Assembly (NCBI GenBank): GCA_902729315.2
Contig: LR746264.1
Span: 5,543,878-5,607,877, forward strand
Direction: 5' to 3'
DNA length: 64,000 nucleotides
Source of the DNA: Spirodela intermedia
Lineage: Eukaryota > Streptophyta > Magnoliopsida > Alismatales > Araceae
Below, in pieces: positions 37,501 through 52,500 of the stretch. The notes below the pieces were generated by a model. It was not told the origin of the DNA. It saw only the letters and a list, made by a program, of their open reading frames with translations, and searched no databases. How positions within the stretch are numbered: the stretch's first letter is position 1; each line of letters starts with the position of its first letter. A program made the translations under genes and the position numbers.

Positions 37501-40500
37501 CAGATGATCTATAATCAATGTTCATGTGTCCGGCATGGATCTGACCCTCAACTTCATCATATAGTGCATCATCGGTTGGTGAATCTCCAGATGACTCTGA
37601 ATCCTCTTGTTCTATATTCAGAAAACTTACTATGTTGGTCACGGCCTGGTTACCGAGGGATTGAACTTGAGAAACACCATCCCCAATTAACTGGACGGCA
37701 GAAACTAATGGATTTTCCTTAACCTTGACTTTTTCAACTTTTATGTTCCCATCAGGATCTGCATGGGTGTCTCTTTCCCTATGTTCAGTAATCTCACCAT
37801 GAGAATCAACTGGAAACATCAGACTGTCCACTGATGACGAGCTTTCACTTTTTTGGCTGATAGGCGAGTGCGGTAACTCGGACGTTTCCTGACGTATGAG
37901 ATTGTTCTTCTGTATCTCAAGCATACCAAGGCTCAAAGAAGACAGAAATTCTGCACTTTTCTCATCGTTCTGGCTTTGGGAGACTTCAACTTCACCATCA
38001 TCATTCTTGGCTAAAGAAGAGTGTCTCCTCCGCCGGAGTCCTCTTTCTGAAGAAGTGCCATTAAAGTTGGAAGCAGAATTCATCCTCTGGAGTTTTATTT
38101 GCAAATTGAGCATCTCAGCTTTCATTTTTTCTACTTGCAGATTACGTTGACGTTTTAGCTCTTGAGCCTTACGAATATGCTGGAGATGTGCAGTTTTCCA
38201 ACCAGCCCTTTTTTCTTGTTCCCGCACTATAGACCCGATCTGTTCAGCCTCAAGGTACCTTGAGACATAGTCATATTCTCTGGAGCAAAAGATGTATGAC
38301 TGAAATGATACTAAGAAGAAAATAATGATTTCAACCAGCGCAGATCGCGATGTGATACGAAACCCATAATCATATTTGTGGAACCCAATTACCTCATATG
38401 CACAGCCAACCATCTTACATTCTCCTGATTTATAACCAAGATAGGGAGATTGACAAGCCAGAGAAAGAACTATCACGATAAAGTTATACATGCGCAAATA
38501 TCTGAAGACTTTATTCTTTCTCTTCAGTATCTCAAGCCTCTTTGTGAAGAAAAACAGTGCAAAGAAAAGATATCCAAAATGTAGAATGTCATATTCAAGA
38601 GTCCCAATAATCATAATCAAAGCAAGTACGACATCTAGCAAATGGCAATAAAAGTATACTCTTAGATAATCAAGAATAGTCCACATGCTTTTCGTCTCAA
38701 AAGAGAGGTCTCTCCAAATGAAAGAAGATTTACGTTGAGACATCATCTGGTGGTATGTCTGAGATGATAAGAGACCGGCTGAATGATCTGAACGGAGTTT
38801 GAAAGAAGAGAATATGAAGACCAAATAGTAGCTTACAAGCATCCGTGTGTCATCAACAACAATACCTGCTTAAAAGACAATAATTACAGAAGTACCCAAG
38901 AAAATATGATTACCTTTGATATAAAATAAACAAGTATATGAGATGTAGTTATTAGGAAGGGATGGAAGAGGAGTACCTAGCCAGCACTTTCTGCAGTAAT
39001 CAAAGTGTTGTTCTGAGCTACTCCAGCAATCATGGCAGTGAATGCTTGTCTCATTATGTGTATGAATCCAAGGTATCAGATCTTTCCACATAGCAAAATA
39101 CTCAATGACCAGAATGGATGCAAATGAGAAAACGAATATGGGCCACAGCTTACAAATAACTTCTCTCTTCAGAAGAATGCATACTGCAAGTAATGCTACA
39201 TAAAATACTGAGACAACATTTAGCAAAGCAAAACTGGCAAGAAGTAAAGCAATCATGCTTATCTCGAGGCCCAAAAGTTTGAATATATTCTCCATCCAAA
39301 ATTTCACGTATATTTTTAATGCAGTCTTTTGCATATCAAGCCTCTCCTTTCTCAAAGCAAGTATCAACTTCTTGTTCCATTTATGACTTTCTTTAAAACT
39401 TCCCCATATATAGGCAAATCTGCGTCTTCTTGAGTCTGAGATTCCTGTTTCAGGTGGCTCATGATTAGGTCTTATTTCAGAAAAGGATGGGCATGAATTC
39501 TCTCCCTTGCTCTGCTTCACAGATAACAGACTGTATTCTGATGGTGGCATGCTTTCTTCACCTAACTTTGAGTCCTCCGTTCCAGTGTTGTCATGTAAGA
39601 TGAACAAATGGCATGGCTCTTCCCATTTTCCCTGGTTGACCACCGAGGCCGGCATCATATTCAACCAATGAAAAGTATTGTATTCCAATGTACAAGCCAC
39701 TATCACCAAAACCTTTGCCCTCAAGCCTGACTCAAGGCCCCAAAAACCATGTTCAAATAACCGAAAACCAATAAATTGCGACAAACCAGAGAAGTGCTGA
39801 CCAGGTAGCATCTGAGCCTCGTTACCCAACATTTGGAAAAGATACTCAAGTATAAAAAGAATTCCAGTATAAACAAGCAATAATTTGGACGGAATACGTG
39901 AAGTTTTTGGTAAAGTAGAGCAGATGACTAGACCCAACAGATACAGGAAGCCAGATGCACTAATAGGAGTCAAAGATGCATAAAACACCGCAATAGATAA
40001 TATCTTCTCACAATGCCATATCAGAAGTCTTCTAACGAACCCAAAAAATCCACTTTCGGATGCAGTAACATCTATTTTCGCGCTGTCTCTTCTTTGTCTC
40101 CTTTCATAACTGTAAAGTTGCATCACTATCAAAACAACCAAAGATTGCCAAATATTTTCTAATAGTGAGGCATTAGGATTGAATCCGAGATCAGAATAAA
40201 GATTTAATGCTTTGGACATCCAAGCCTGAAAGGTTGTGGAAATGCTTAGGCAATAGCTGAAGATAAATACAATGGTGGCATAGAGTTTCAACGGAAACCA
40301 GAGGCGCCTTTTTGTCTTCTCCACAAGCTGCCTTCCTAATATCCAAAATAGAAGGCAAAATACATACCCAAAAGATATGTAATTTGGAATGACAAGGTAT
40401 ACTGTGAAGAGAATAGTGAGAAATGCCACATATGTTCCATATGAGTGATAGGCAGATAAAAACTTTTCACCAACTTCACTCAGATATGTTGCTACCCATT

Positions 40501-43500
40501 TTACTGAAGAAAAGAAGATCAAAAGAGATATCAGAACTACACGAATAAAAAAAAATGTATGACAGCAGTAATTGTGAGTTTAAAAATTATATTTGCATTT
40601 GAAGAGGAAATATTGTTTGCTTCTTAATGAAATGTCGTCAAATTTGAACTATACCACGTTTAGAATCAGACTCAGCATCTCCTGCTTTAGGTGATGCATA
40701 GACCGACAATAATACCGACTTATCTAAACCTGCCTTTAATATGCTGAATCCAAATGGGCGACAAGGAGTGTGCTGTACGATAGCAGAAAATGAGAAAAGC
40801 ATTTTAGAACCATGGTTCTGGACTGCACAAAAGCAGACAAGTACAGAAATTTCCATGAATTCCATCACAGTGGCATGGTCCCTGAGACCTGCAACATAGA
40901 AAACATAATTACGTCAGTTTCAAAACATTTATGATAAATTCTGGAAATACCGTTGAGAAATTTCATAAGACAAAACAAAATAAGCCTAATGACCTACAGT
41001 ATTCTCCTACAGTATTCATCTCCTACAGTATAACAGAAACGAGGAAGAAAATAGGATCACGGACACTAGTTCTCCTACAGTATTCAGCGGTTCTCAACTC
41101 CTTTCATATAAGCCTAATGACCTCCTCAAACAAAGTAATGGTGAATAAATCAGAGGCCCGAAAAGGCCAGGTACATCAGGGATACGGTAATGTGAATAAA
41201 ATTACAACATTGCGGTGTTAGGCTAAAAAGGAGAAACATAGATCTGAACCGAGAAGATTTAAATCCAAGGCCAAGAACCATTACAAGAACCCATAACCAC
41301 AAGCACACCCGTTGCTTTCATAATAAGAACAAAGATCTACAATTAAAAAGGAAATAGTCATCCTCCACATGATCACCATAAACATACAATTCAGAGTTAC
41401 AGATCACATCATTGAAAATATTTTTTTACCTCATTAGCATCCGCAGATCAGATATAATCCGAAGCAAAAAAAGGAGTCCCATTTAAGAAAGGTTTATGAT
41501 GTCAGGTAATAATACTCAAACAAATTAACTACGAGTTGAAGAATCTGATTTCGCAACATGATTTTAATTCTCTTTCAATTTATGATCATTCTAGCATTCT
41601 ATTTCAACTGTGAGTCGGCTTCTTAATGAGTTCATACATGGACAACACAAATGAGGCACATACTCCAATACAGAACCGAGAGTCTTGTCACAAAAAGAAA
41701 TAATAGGGTTTTCCAACGCAAAAGAAATACGGTATTAGTGGCTTGCTGCTTCATATATTTAAGCACATGTGGGACTCATCAGACAACTGAATGATAAAAG
41801 ATTCCATATATGGCTCCCAAGTAACCACATTCGATTTTTCTCAAGAAAAATCAAGGGTAGGATAAAATGGCTAATTGTAAAGGAATCAGAATCCCAACAA
41901 AATAATACCTGACTGTGACAAAATCATCTGAATCAAAGAGCCACATCTCTCCAGCATGTTGGAAATCAGATTAAGCTTAAGGATATAAAGCAGAGTAAAA
42001 TGTATCTCACAGAAAAGAATAAGGATTTGTCGTATCTTTATGCTAATTGAATGGCTCAACAGATAAACCATAAATAAGATACCTGCAGCCAAAATGTATT
42101 CAGGTTGAAAAGAATCAGTTTTATGAAAAAAATAAATTTGATTAAATACAAATGGTAGTCATTCCTTGAGAAGCCAAAGACATCCTTAAACAAAACCACC
42201 TCCAATAATAAGCATCGTCAAATCACACCTATATACATAGATAAACATATGTGGATGAACACTCCGTACAGTAAGAGCATCGACATTATGTAGGTTTCTT
42301 TAAAATCAAGAAAGCTAAAACTCAAAAGAATGAGGAGAACATAAGCACTTCGGAGGGCAAAGAAAATGTCCGTCAAGTCCAATCCCCACCTGAATACTAG
42401 TATATTCGATCAAACTCGCATGTCTCACATGTCTTTAAATCAGGAGAATACTAGTATATATTCGATCAAATCTGATAAACTGGGAATGAACTGCATTAAC
42501 ATCCTTTGTGGATGGACAGATTATCCAAGCTTGGCGTTCTATCAATCTCGATAAGTTAGATGTACCATGGTCAATAGAGTTCCCCAAACTGGAAAGGCTG
42601 GTGAAATCAATAGGGTCTGAAGAATCTATTTAAGTGGAAATCAGGTCTTCACTACCAAAAAATGGGAAACTATCCATTCACACACATCCAGTGCATCGAT
42701 TGACGTGCAAGTTGGGAACAGTGTAGGAAAAGGCTTATGTTGAAGCAAAATATAAAGCTATCAAACTGCTATTTTGGTACATGAATGATAACTTCTTAAC
42801 TCAACATATTGATTTTTATGATGACAAAGATTACTATTTCTACACTAACTTATGTTGATTTTATGTCTTCATTTTGGATCATTTAGAGTGCCAAATTATC
42901 TTAAAAATGAAACTAATATGACAAGGGTTGACTCCAGTAAGTTATAGAGCCAGTCATGTATCTATTATGTACAAAGTTATATGACAGAAGTAACACGGTC
43001 AATTCAGGTGTCAACAACCACCAACCAGGCATCAACAGCTCGGTAAGAAAAACTCAAGAAGACAAAAAAAAGAAGGATCAAGCTATCTACAGAAATAAAG
43101 TCTTATATATATTTTCAACTACAGGGTGAACTGAAAGCTCTCACGATGTAGTCAAGCTCTTTTCATAAGATTCCTAAGCACTTGCTATACTGGCTTATAA
43201 GTTGTTTTCTTCGTTGACCCCTTCAAATTATATGCGACCATAATATGTTGTCCACTGCTTTGACATATCTTTCTCCACTCATTTTCTCTTTGTTTCATTT
43301 ATGGTTTGTGAAACCTCGCAACATTAATAGCAGGACAAAACTATACAAACAAAACTGAAATTGTGTTTTTTAAGGGCTTATTTGAGCTTCTTCCATTTAT
43401 ATTAGATGTCAGTACACCACAGACCCTGTCATGATTAGTGATTAGATGAGGATGCTCACATGAGAGAAAGTACAAGAGACAACATATTACAGAAAGGTGC

Positions 43501-46500
43501 ATGTTGATGTCATGAAGAACACATGCTACCAATTAAGCATTGTCTTAGGAATTGGAAGTCCAACTCCTTGGAGATTACAACTGATTATCCAACCAGAAGC
43601 GAGCAAAGTGATTCATATTCGCTAAAGACAAAAATGACACCTAACTATGTATGATCCTAAAACTTTAAGAAATGCAATGAATCTTAAGGCAAAATTCACC
43701 TAGAACTGAGCATGGTGTAAAAAATCGGTCGATTCCAATCCAGACCCGGAAATTGGACTGAGATTTACCGTTCACTTATGAAATAAAGTTTAAAATTTGA
43801 AACTTAATTGAGATGAGACTAATTCTCCTAACAAAGAACTGAATACATGTGTATACTTGACAAAAATTACACAGTTGAAAAAAAATCAGTACATTTGACG
43901 TAATTAGGGTTTACAGTAACAGGCGTTCAAGTAACATAGTGCGATAACTGCCATATTTGTTCCGTTGGAATTCATACTGCACCAGGGAGTCAGACAATGG
44001 CCATCAAATCTGCATGACACATTACTCCAGTCGGATGGAATAGCTGATGTCGTAAAGTTTTCTTTCCCCAAAAATATGTACGCTAAGCACTTAATATGCC
44101 CTACAGCAGGGGTCACCTTAATGAGCTGTCAACAACCAGAAGGATTAACTCAGTGCTATTATCTAATCATATAGTATTGGATTCTCATTTACATAATAAT
44201 TTCACCAAGGAGCCACCATAGGAAGCAATGAAGTTTTGCAGAACGAAGAACCGCATTGGTGAGTTCTAGTTCTTATTGTAGTCCCAATTCTGGCAAAGAG
44301 TTTGCTAGATCTGATCCAAGAGAAAAAGGGAATGGAGAGTGAAGACAAAGAAGAAGAAGATGATACTGGAAGGAAAAATATTCCAGTAGTAAAGAGCGTG
44401 CAAGAGTCACATGGACTACCTTTTGATTAGATAGCCAAAATCTAAGCGGTCTGCAGATTAAAATTTCTGCACATAAGAAGATTTGGCAGGTAACTCAGGC
44501 AGGGAATGGGAAAACTTTTCGGTCTACCCACAACAGACTAATTCCTGTCAAGGTGGACTATTTTCTCTGAGATGTCCTGTAGCCTAGCAATGTTAACCAA
44601 ATGTTACAGTCAACAAGATGTGTTGGCTCTTCTCCCGTTTCTCTGGTTGTGCTCTTCAGTTCCTGACTTCCACCACCATCTCTAATCTTTAACACCGTGA
44701 AGCCATGACTAATGCTTGCATTTAGCTCCCTTTCATTGGTCGTCACCCATCTTTGCACTACTTTTCCGTTTGATAAATCACATTCCCTTCTGACTCTCTA
44801 TTCTCTCAACCCCTCATTCTAACAATACAAAAAATGAAAACACTTAAGCATCACCTAAGAGCCTAGATATCCCAAGACATTCGGAGATCTTGGATCATGT
44901 TGGCGCCTTGATGACTTAGAGCCAGGAATTAACAACTGATCAAGGCTTCTCAAGCATGAAAAAAAACATTTACCCTACTATAATAAGGATATGTCTAATT
45001 TTCAGCTTCTCTCCAGGGCATTTAAGTAGTCAGGTCTAAGGAACCAACCTTTTCAAAATGAATGTGGGATTTGGACAAAAGAAATGGAGAAAAATCATAC
45101 AGATACTTGGCTGCAGGTGGACATAATTTCCTCTGAAGGGTCATCTCTTCATATACATCCAGCTTGAAGAATAAGTGGGTTCTTTAAAGAAACGGATGAC
45201 AACTTGCATGATGAGAAATAGTATAACCAGGGACTCGGTAGGCCAGATGCAGGTATGCTTGGTAGGAAGTGACGAGAAAAATTGAAGTGTGAGCCTGGAG
45301 AAGGTTCATCTTCCCTCCCCTCTTTTCATCTGGGAAGAGAGCCTTTATAACTGACCCTCTATAATCGAAAAAAGTTATAGAAAAGTAGTTGATCATTGGA
45401 AAAAATTAATTACGCTAGCTTCAAATTGTAACTTATTAAGAAGTTGACTGTACAGACATTGAATTTGGAAAAATTCAATCGGATCTGACAAATTATCTGG
45501 TTTGCCTTGTGCAACATCAACTGAACGATTCTACAAACATGCACCGAGCCACAAGACGGTATCTTTTCGATGTCTGACACACAGGATGAAGATAATCCCA
45601 CCTTGGCACATCTTTACTTTTTAAAAAATTGGCCCCTTAAGGGAAGGTTCGATTTTCCAGGGTCGAATCATACTAAGTTCTCTCAACCTAAAGATTCTAA
45701 ACGCTGATGTATTGCTTTTCACTTATTAGCTGGCCTCTTGCAAAGTAAGTAAATCAAGTAAGCATTATCAAAGAACAAAAAAGTATTTTTGATCTTTAAC
45801 TACCACACTCCCACATAGTTTTCCACAAAATGTTGGATCGTCAAAGAGTGATATATAATCAAAAAATTGTGAAACATCTCATGTCCCAAGAAAGCTGTAA
45901 AAAAATTACAAGATTGCGAACTCTAAACAAATTCACCAATTAGTTGCCCTAAGTGTGCTCCATTCACCTTATTCCTCTATTATACAGATTTAGTGCAGAT
46001 CCTGAATATATGCACAACACTCAAGTTAATAACAGATCCTTCACGTTAAAACAGATAACCCAAATTATTTAGTAACAACATCCAAGGAAATAATTTTATC
46101 TTTTGGCCATGGGTATGAAGTCTGTAATGATTATTTGAACAAACACATGAAAGTTTATCTTATTCCAAAGTAAACCAAGAAAAAATAGATGGTCAAATAA
46201 AGTAGATTATCAGATCAACATGTGACAACAGAACAAATTCGAAAGATAATTGAAAGTTTTTCAACAGACAGACTGAGTAGACTTCACGTACCATATACAG
46301 CATGAATAAAACCAGGTTTCAAAGCAAGAAGAAATATCAGAGTAAGTGTAATGGCACGGGAGATTTTGCGAAGTCCCCAAGCTAATGTAGCTATAATCAA
46401 TACCTTGACATCTTCTTTCTCTGTATCCAAGGAGACAACAAGGATCACAAACATTCTATTTTGGAATTACAGAAGCAATAGTATCACAAAAATATAAAAA

Positions 46501-49500
46501 TATCTCTGTATGCCTTCATGTGTGTGGAGAATTCTCTTCATCTATTGAAGACAATGGCAACATACCCCATTAAAAGAAAGGAGACCAAAACTGAGAAGCT
46601 AGTAGATTCAAGTTAGAGAGTAAAAAAGACTTCAATATTTCAAGAACGAGCAAAAATTAATACATATTCATCTTCTAATCTTTTTTGTATCGTTGTAAAC
46701 ATCACTGGACTGCTTGAATAGTCATTCTCACCTTCAGCAACATTTTCATCAGTTGAGGACTGCCCATCCTCGTACGATGTGTACAAGAAAACAGAATTAT
46801 TCACAAGGTTACCCATAGCTACCAGAATGCCGAGGCAAAACTGTGCAAGTAAAAAGAACCCTGGAATTGAATAGTGCCAGAAACCAATTGTTTCCCAAAT
46901 CTCTGTGTCCTGAAATTTTGTAAGGTCTGGTTAAATTAATCAGAAATAACAAAAGATTCTATAAAAAATAGAAATTACCTTTGAGAGTTTCCTGTTGAAG
47001 AATGTGAATGCCACATTGAATACATATGTGCAAGCCGCCCAAAAGAGAATGAACACGAGAAGTAATCCATTCAACCGATGCAAGTCAAATAAGGAGGGAA
47101 ACGCATATAAAATATAACCAACATAGGCTAGCAAACCAAAAGCACATATACTTGCAAAATTGAAGCTCCAAAATGAAAGAGCAAGCAACAACACCTGTCA
47201 TGTTTACCACTGAAAGTTAGATTATACAGATCATACAGCATTCTTAACCGTAGTTGATTAAACTCGTAAGAAAATTGTTTATCATATCTGATATGGTCAC
47301 CAACTATCCATAGCTGAAACATACTTAAATATTATATGCGTTAGAGGGGAATTTTTCATTTTATAGGTTTACACTACAAGGTCAATAGGATACTCCTATA
47401 CCATTTCCTTTTCATTAGGCTAATTTTGAATCACCAGCAAAGTCGTTTCTTCTGTAAAACAAATAAAACTTTTTTTACTGTTAAGTCAGATGGGAAATAT
47501 GTGCTACAACTTGGGCCTCTGCAGCATAGATTTTCTGTGGCATCCTTCAGCCTAAACTTCATCAGAGAGAAGGCACAACGTAACCATAGCCTTACTGAGA
47601 TCCACTCTACCTCTCTTCTCTCTTGCTCTCTTCATTGTCTGGAATTTCTGGTAACCTACGATACTGATCTGAATGGCATCGATCATATATTCCTTCTACT
47701 TCATCAATACAGTATGGAGTGCTATTTATTGGTTTCAGGTGTATTGAACGACAGACAGAGTTTGACACACCTTCATGCTGCTAGTACGTACTTCATCCTC
47801 TACCCCTCCATTTATACCTCGATTATTCGAGATTGCAATCCAAGGGAAAACTTTAAATTCTTATTAAAATAAATATCTTTAGTACATATGCCATTTATGC
47901 ATATCCGATCATCTACTCAAAATAGACAATGACTAAATTTATTGGGTCGTCCAACTCAAAACCAATTGGCTACGGCTGATACTTCTGTATCGCCCAATAC
48001 AAAACTATTATTTCCAATAGCACTCTTACAAGCAAGTTCACTTTTAGGGTTCATTACGTCTACAATATCAATGAGGTGCATGCAGCCTAATGATAATCCT
48101 CGAGAATTGATCTTGATTGAGATTCTTGCAACTTGAAGAATGAAAGGAGTTGATCTTCACAATCCTCCTCTCCCAAGAAGATGAATCAGTCGCCACTTGT
48201 TGGATTAGAGTTTCCGCAATCCCAAAATCTTACATCAATTATCTTGGTTACATGAGTTAATGGGCCAGGCCAATTACATTAGTCTTTAAGTGGATTGGAT
48301 AATAGTCTAATGGATCCACTGAACATAAGGAATGACAGAGAAGGACGAAGATACAGTGAAAAGAATCAAATAGAAAGGAAAAGCAATCCCAGAGAGTTCA
48401 ACACCCCCTCCCAAGTTGGGTATTGATGTTTTCCATGCCCAACTTGGACACCATCCTTTGAAATACTGGTCTTATGAGTCCCTTTGTGAATATGTCAGCA
48501 ACATGTTCTGATGTCCCAACATATATCAGATCTACATCTCCTGTTTTTACTTTTTCTTTGATAAAATGTTGATCAACCTCATCATGTTTAGTCATGTCAT
48601 GTTGTACAGGATTTCGGGCAATAACTATTACTGACTTGTTGTCACAAAACAATTTCATATGATTTGATTTATTGACTCTCAATTCATCTAGTAGACCTCA
48701 AATCCATAAGCCTTCACATATCCCTTGTGCCAATGCCCTGAATTCTGTTTCAGCACTAGATCGTGCTGCTTGTTGCTTCTTGCTTCTCCAAGTCACAAGA
48801 TTTCCATAAATAAATGTACAATAACCCAATCTTGATCTGCGATCTATAATAGACCCTGAATAATCAGCATCAGTGTAGATTTCAATAGATTGATTCTCTC
48901 CTTTTTTGAATAGAATGCCTTGCCCTGTTATTGTCTTTAAATATGCCAACACTCGATATGCTGCCTGCAGGTGTATATCTCCCTTAGATCATTCATATGC
49001 TGACTGAGTACATTTACTGCAAATGTTATATCTAGAAATGTATGATTTAGATATATCAACCTCCCAATCAACTGTTGATATGAGCTTTTGTCCACCTGAT
49101 CAGTCTTTACCTTCTCCCAAACTTAATTTGGGATCAATTGGAGAGTCAGCAGGTTTTACACTCTAATTTTTCAGTCTCTTGAAGTAAATCAAGAATATAC
49201 TTGTGTTATGAAAGAATATACTTGAATATGTAGCCTCAATTCCCAAAAAATATTTTAATCTTCTTAGATATTTGATATCAAATTCCCTAGATAATTTTGA
49301 CCAAGGCATTTAATCTCCTCAATATCATCTCTTGCTATGATGATATCATCTACATACACAATTAAGACTGTAACCATGTCTGGGTCGCCACACTTAATAA
49401 AGAGAGTGTGATCCCCATTGCTTTGGATTTACCCAATAAATATGCATTTTATAGATCGTGGATCAAGTTTTCCTACTATGCCTTGAGCATGAACATAAAA

Positions 49501-52500
49501 AATATATCTACATACCCTTGAACAAAGATGAATCTTTACTTTCACATGAGGATAGAATTTGCCCAACAGTTCCATAGGACCTTGATTTTCTAATGTTTTT
49601 GTTGGAATCCTATTAATAAGATGAGTACTAGTAAGCACAGCTTCAACCCAATAATGCCTCGGAACTTTTTGTTGAAACAAAAGAGCCCTAGATGTATCCA
49701 GTAAGTGTTTAAAGTAAGGGGACAGTCAAATTGAAAGTCTCTAGCATTATCTGATCTAAACCTCTTGACAATAGTTACGAATTGATTATAGATCATTTCA
49801 CAAAAAGATTTCACCACTTGGGTGGCATCTGATTTTGATTTTAGGAGGTAAACTCAAGTAAACCTGGTACACTCATCAACAAACAAGATGAACCACCTGC
49901 ATCCAGAGAAGATAGTCATAGGTGCTGGCCCCCAAATATCACTATGTATATAATACAAAGGAGTCAATCTTCACGATCCTACTCTTCCAAGAAGATGAAT
50001 CAGTCACCACTTCTTGGAGCAGAGTTTCCACAATCCCAAAATCTTACATCAATTATCTTGGTTCCCCGCTTAAGTTCAGGTTACATGAGTTAATGGGCCA
50101 GGCCCATTACATTAGTCTATAAGTGGATCCGGTAATAACCTAATGGATCCACTGAACATAGGGAATGACAAAGAAGGACGAAAATATAGTGAAAAGAAAC
50201 AGATAGGAAGAACAATCCTAGAGAGTTCAACAATAATCACTCAAATAGCATGCAAGAGCCATTAGACTGCCCAACTATTATGTTTACTTTTCATATCAAT
50301 ACGAGACAATTCTAAGAATAAAAACTGCCAGGCTATGAGTACAATGATGTAATTATTTAATGCGATGCAATGCTTTTTAAAAGTTTGAGACCTATATCTG
50401 TACACAACAACAATGTTTCGGTATACATCAACAACTGATGACGATAATTATGCATATGGAAAATTTAGTTTCAACGGTTATCCATAAATTTTGTAGAGGA
50501 TAGCGGCCACTTAAATAGAAATAAGACATAAAAATAAGATCTGCCAGCCTTTTTTGGCAATTTAATGGCCGCCTTTGAAGAAAAATATAGCCTGATCTAA
50601 TTATAGGTCAGGTCCCCAGTCACCTACTATGAGAAGTTCACATCTGGTTTACAAGTGTCAGCAAAACATAGTCAAACAAGGGACATGCCCTTGCAAGTCC
50701 TTCACTCAACACAGATAGATGGGAGAAACTTCTATAATAACGATGATGCCACCAAAGACAAAGGACCTATGCTAAAAGAATCCATGTCTATGATCAACAA
50801 CAATTGCATCGACAGCATCATAAAACATTTACATCGATCTATATTTTTCTTAGATTAGCAGGATTGGACACAAATGATTTAAATATAGCCTTTTAAACAT
50901 TTTTCAGGCTAATAAAACCTTTAATTACAGATCTTGCATTAACCTGTTGGTACAAGGGAAGGTTTCCCTAAGGAAAGCATTTTCTAGGACAGCTCTGAAG
51001 TAAAAAGATTAGAAAATGAAGTGAGATAAAAATGATATCATAGGCACCCACTGGAAAGCCATAAGTGAAGAAGTTAATACTGAAATTCCGGAACACTGAT
51101 CTCTGCAGCAAGACATTTGTATGCCTCATCCCAGACCTGAGAGCATTAGAACAACCTCATAAACTAATATATATATATATAGGAAAGAGAAAGTATGTAA
51201 CAGTGACAAAGTCTACTAATTAAAGTCAAGATTCAATTAAATTGAAAACATTATGTAAATGGATAAACACCATCAATAAATTTCACCAACGTTATGACAG
51301 GAAAAAGGGTATTATGCTCAATAAGCTTAAACATATGTGAGATCTTATTACCATCAGACAGCAAAAATTTCCTGGTAGTTATTGATTTCCTAATGAGCCA
51401 AGTTTCTACGAAAATATGCAAATATCTACTAACTAAATTAATAATTATTTACTATATTTTAGGATGTACTAAAGATTGAAATCACTCTCTAATGTAACAA
51501 AAATGAATCAGAAAATGATTTTGTTACTTGCAACAAGGATAATTATAAAAAAAGCCAGTAAAATAATTCTCTGTGACAGACGGAATAGTAAAATTTGGAC
51601 AACCTTATCGATGAAGAGTTATTGCTGCTGTCATTCCTGTCATTACTGGCCATCCAAGACAATCTTAACCAAATTGCTTCTTAACCCCACCATTGTATAA
51701 ATTTTATACCAGCACAAAACAGTGATTTGAATGGTTTAACGTTCTCTGCAAAAACGGCATGGTACAATGGACACTGCCACCTTTGGCGTTGAAATATGTC
51801 TGGAGCATTTTATGCTTGAAAAATATGAATACAAAGAATGGAAACGAAAAACAAGGTGAACAAAACTGACAAGGTGAAATTTCTCATAGATGGCACATCT
51901 CCAAGTACTTTCAACCTGAAAATCAAACGAAAAGGAAAAAGTGGAAATTCTAGAGATTAACCAAAATATGTTTTCAGGAGGACCAATTCGTGGTTATTAT
52001 GTTTAAATGGAAGTATTGGTTTCTGTCATTGTTAGCAAGGCTCATTACCCAACTCAGATTCTACCACTTGCATTAAACTGGAAACACAATGAATGTGTTT
52101 GGCCAAATTCGTATAGGAGCATTTTATATTCATCTTATAAAGCGCAATCCACAAAGGAGAAAATAAAATTTATATTAATGATATGAAAATAATACAGCCA
52201 ACTTGGAGGCGTGCAGATCTTATTGACCCTTAAAATCGAATCAGAGGAACTAAAATACCTTCAAACAAAAAAACTTATCAAGGACAACTGGGTCTTGTAT
52301 CAAAATAAAAATAAAATATGTAAGAACCTGGTTTTAGACTATCTCATGTGTTCTAAGTATATCTACCTGTGTTATATGGTACTTATTCTTAGGGTTAAAA
52401 TTAATGTAATTAAGACATTGGGCAACAAGTCTCTACGTCAGCTACCTCTGCTAGAAGCAACTTGACAATGAGTAGCAAAAAGATCATACTGGGGATAGGC

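Larger units (their letters stand above)
48141..50232 (-). mobile_element. Internally deleted Ty1/copia element in a PIEZO intron
   Basis: Two related LTRs (48141-48403 and 49956-50232) flank a short internal part on the minus strand. Running 5' to 3' on that strand: the right LTR is joined almost directly to mid-integrase ('HSDIWGP'), then the integrase C-half, a jump to the RT C-half with '[12 protein letters not shown]' (49345-49356), RNase H, a purine tract GGGAGGGGG, and the left LTR. Primer site, gag, protease, the integrase N-part and the RT N-part are missing. No target duplication was found (AAGAA left, ATAAT right), so one end may have been lost. It has the same orientation as PIEZO. 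Confidence 0.85.

Noticed and set aside
43904-44174. Overlapping 70-codon frames on both strands in a PIEZO intron
   Set aside because: The PIEZO exons at 46292 and 42082 join in phase without it.
47426-47872. 148-codon plus-strand frame in a PIEZO intron
   Set aside because: Low-information sequence with no domain; adjacent to retroelement debris.
48136-50237. Target-site duplication for the deleted copia element
   Set aside because: Flanking pentamers AAGAA and ATAAT do not match.
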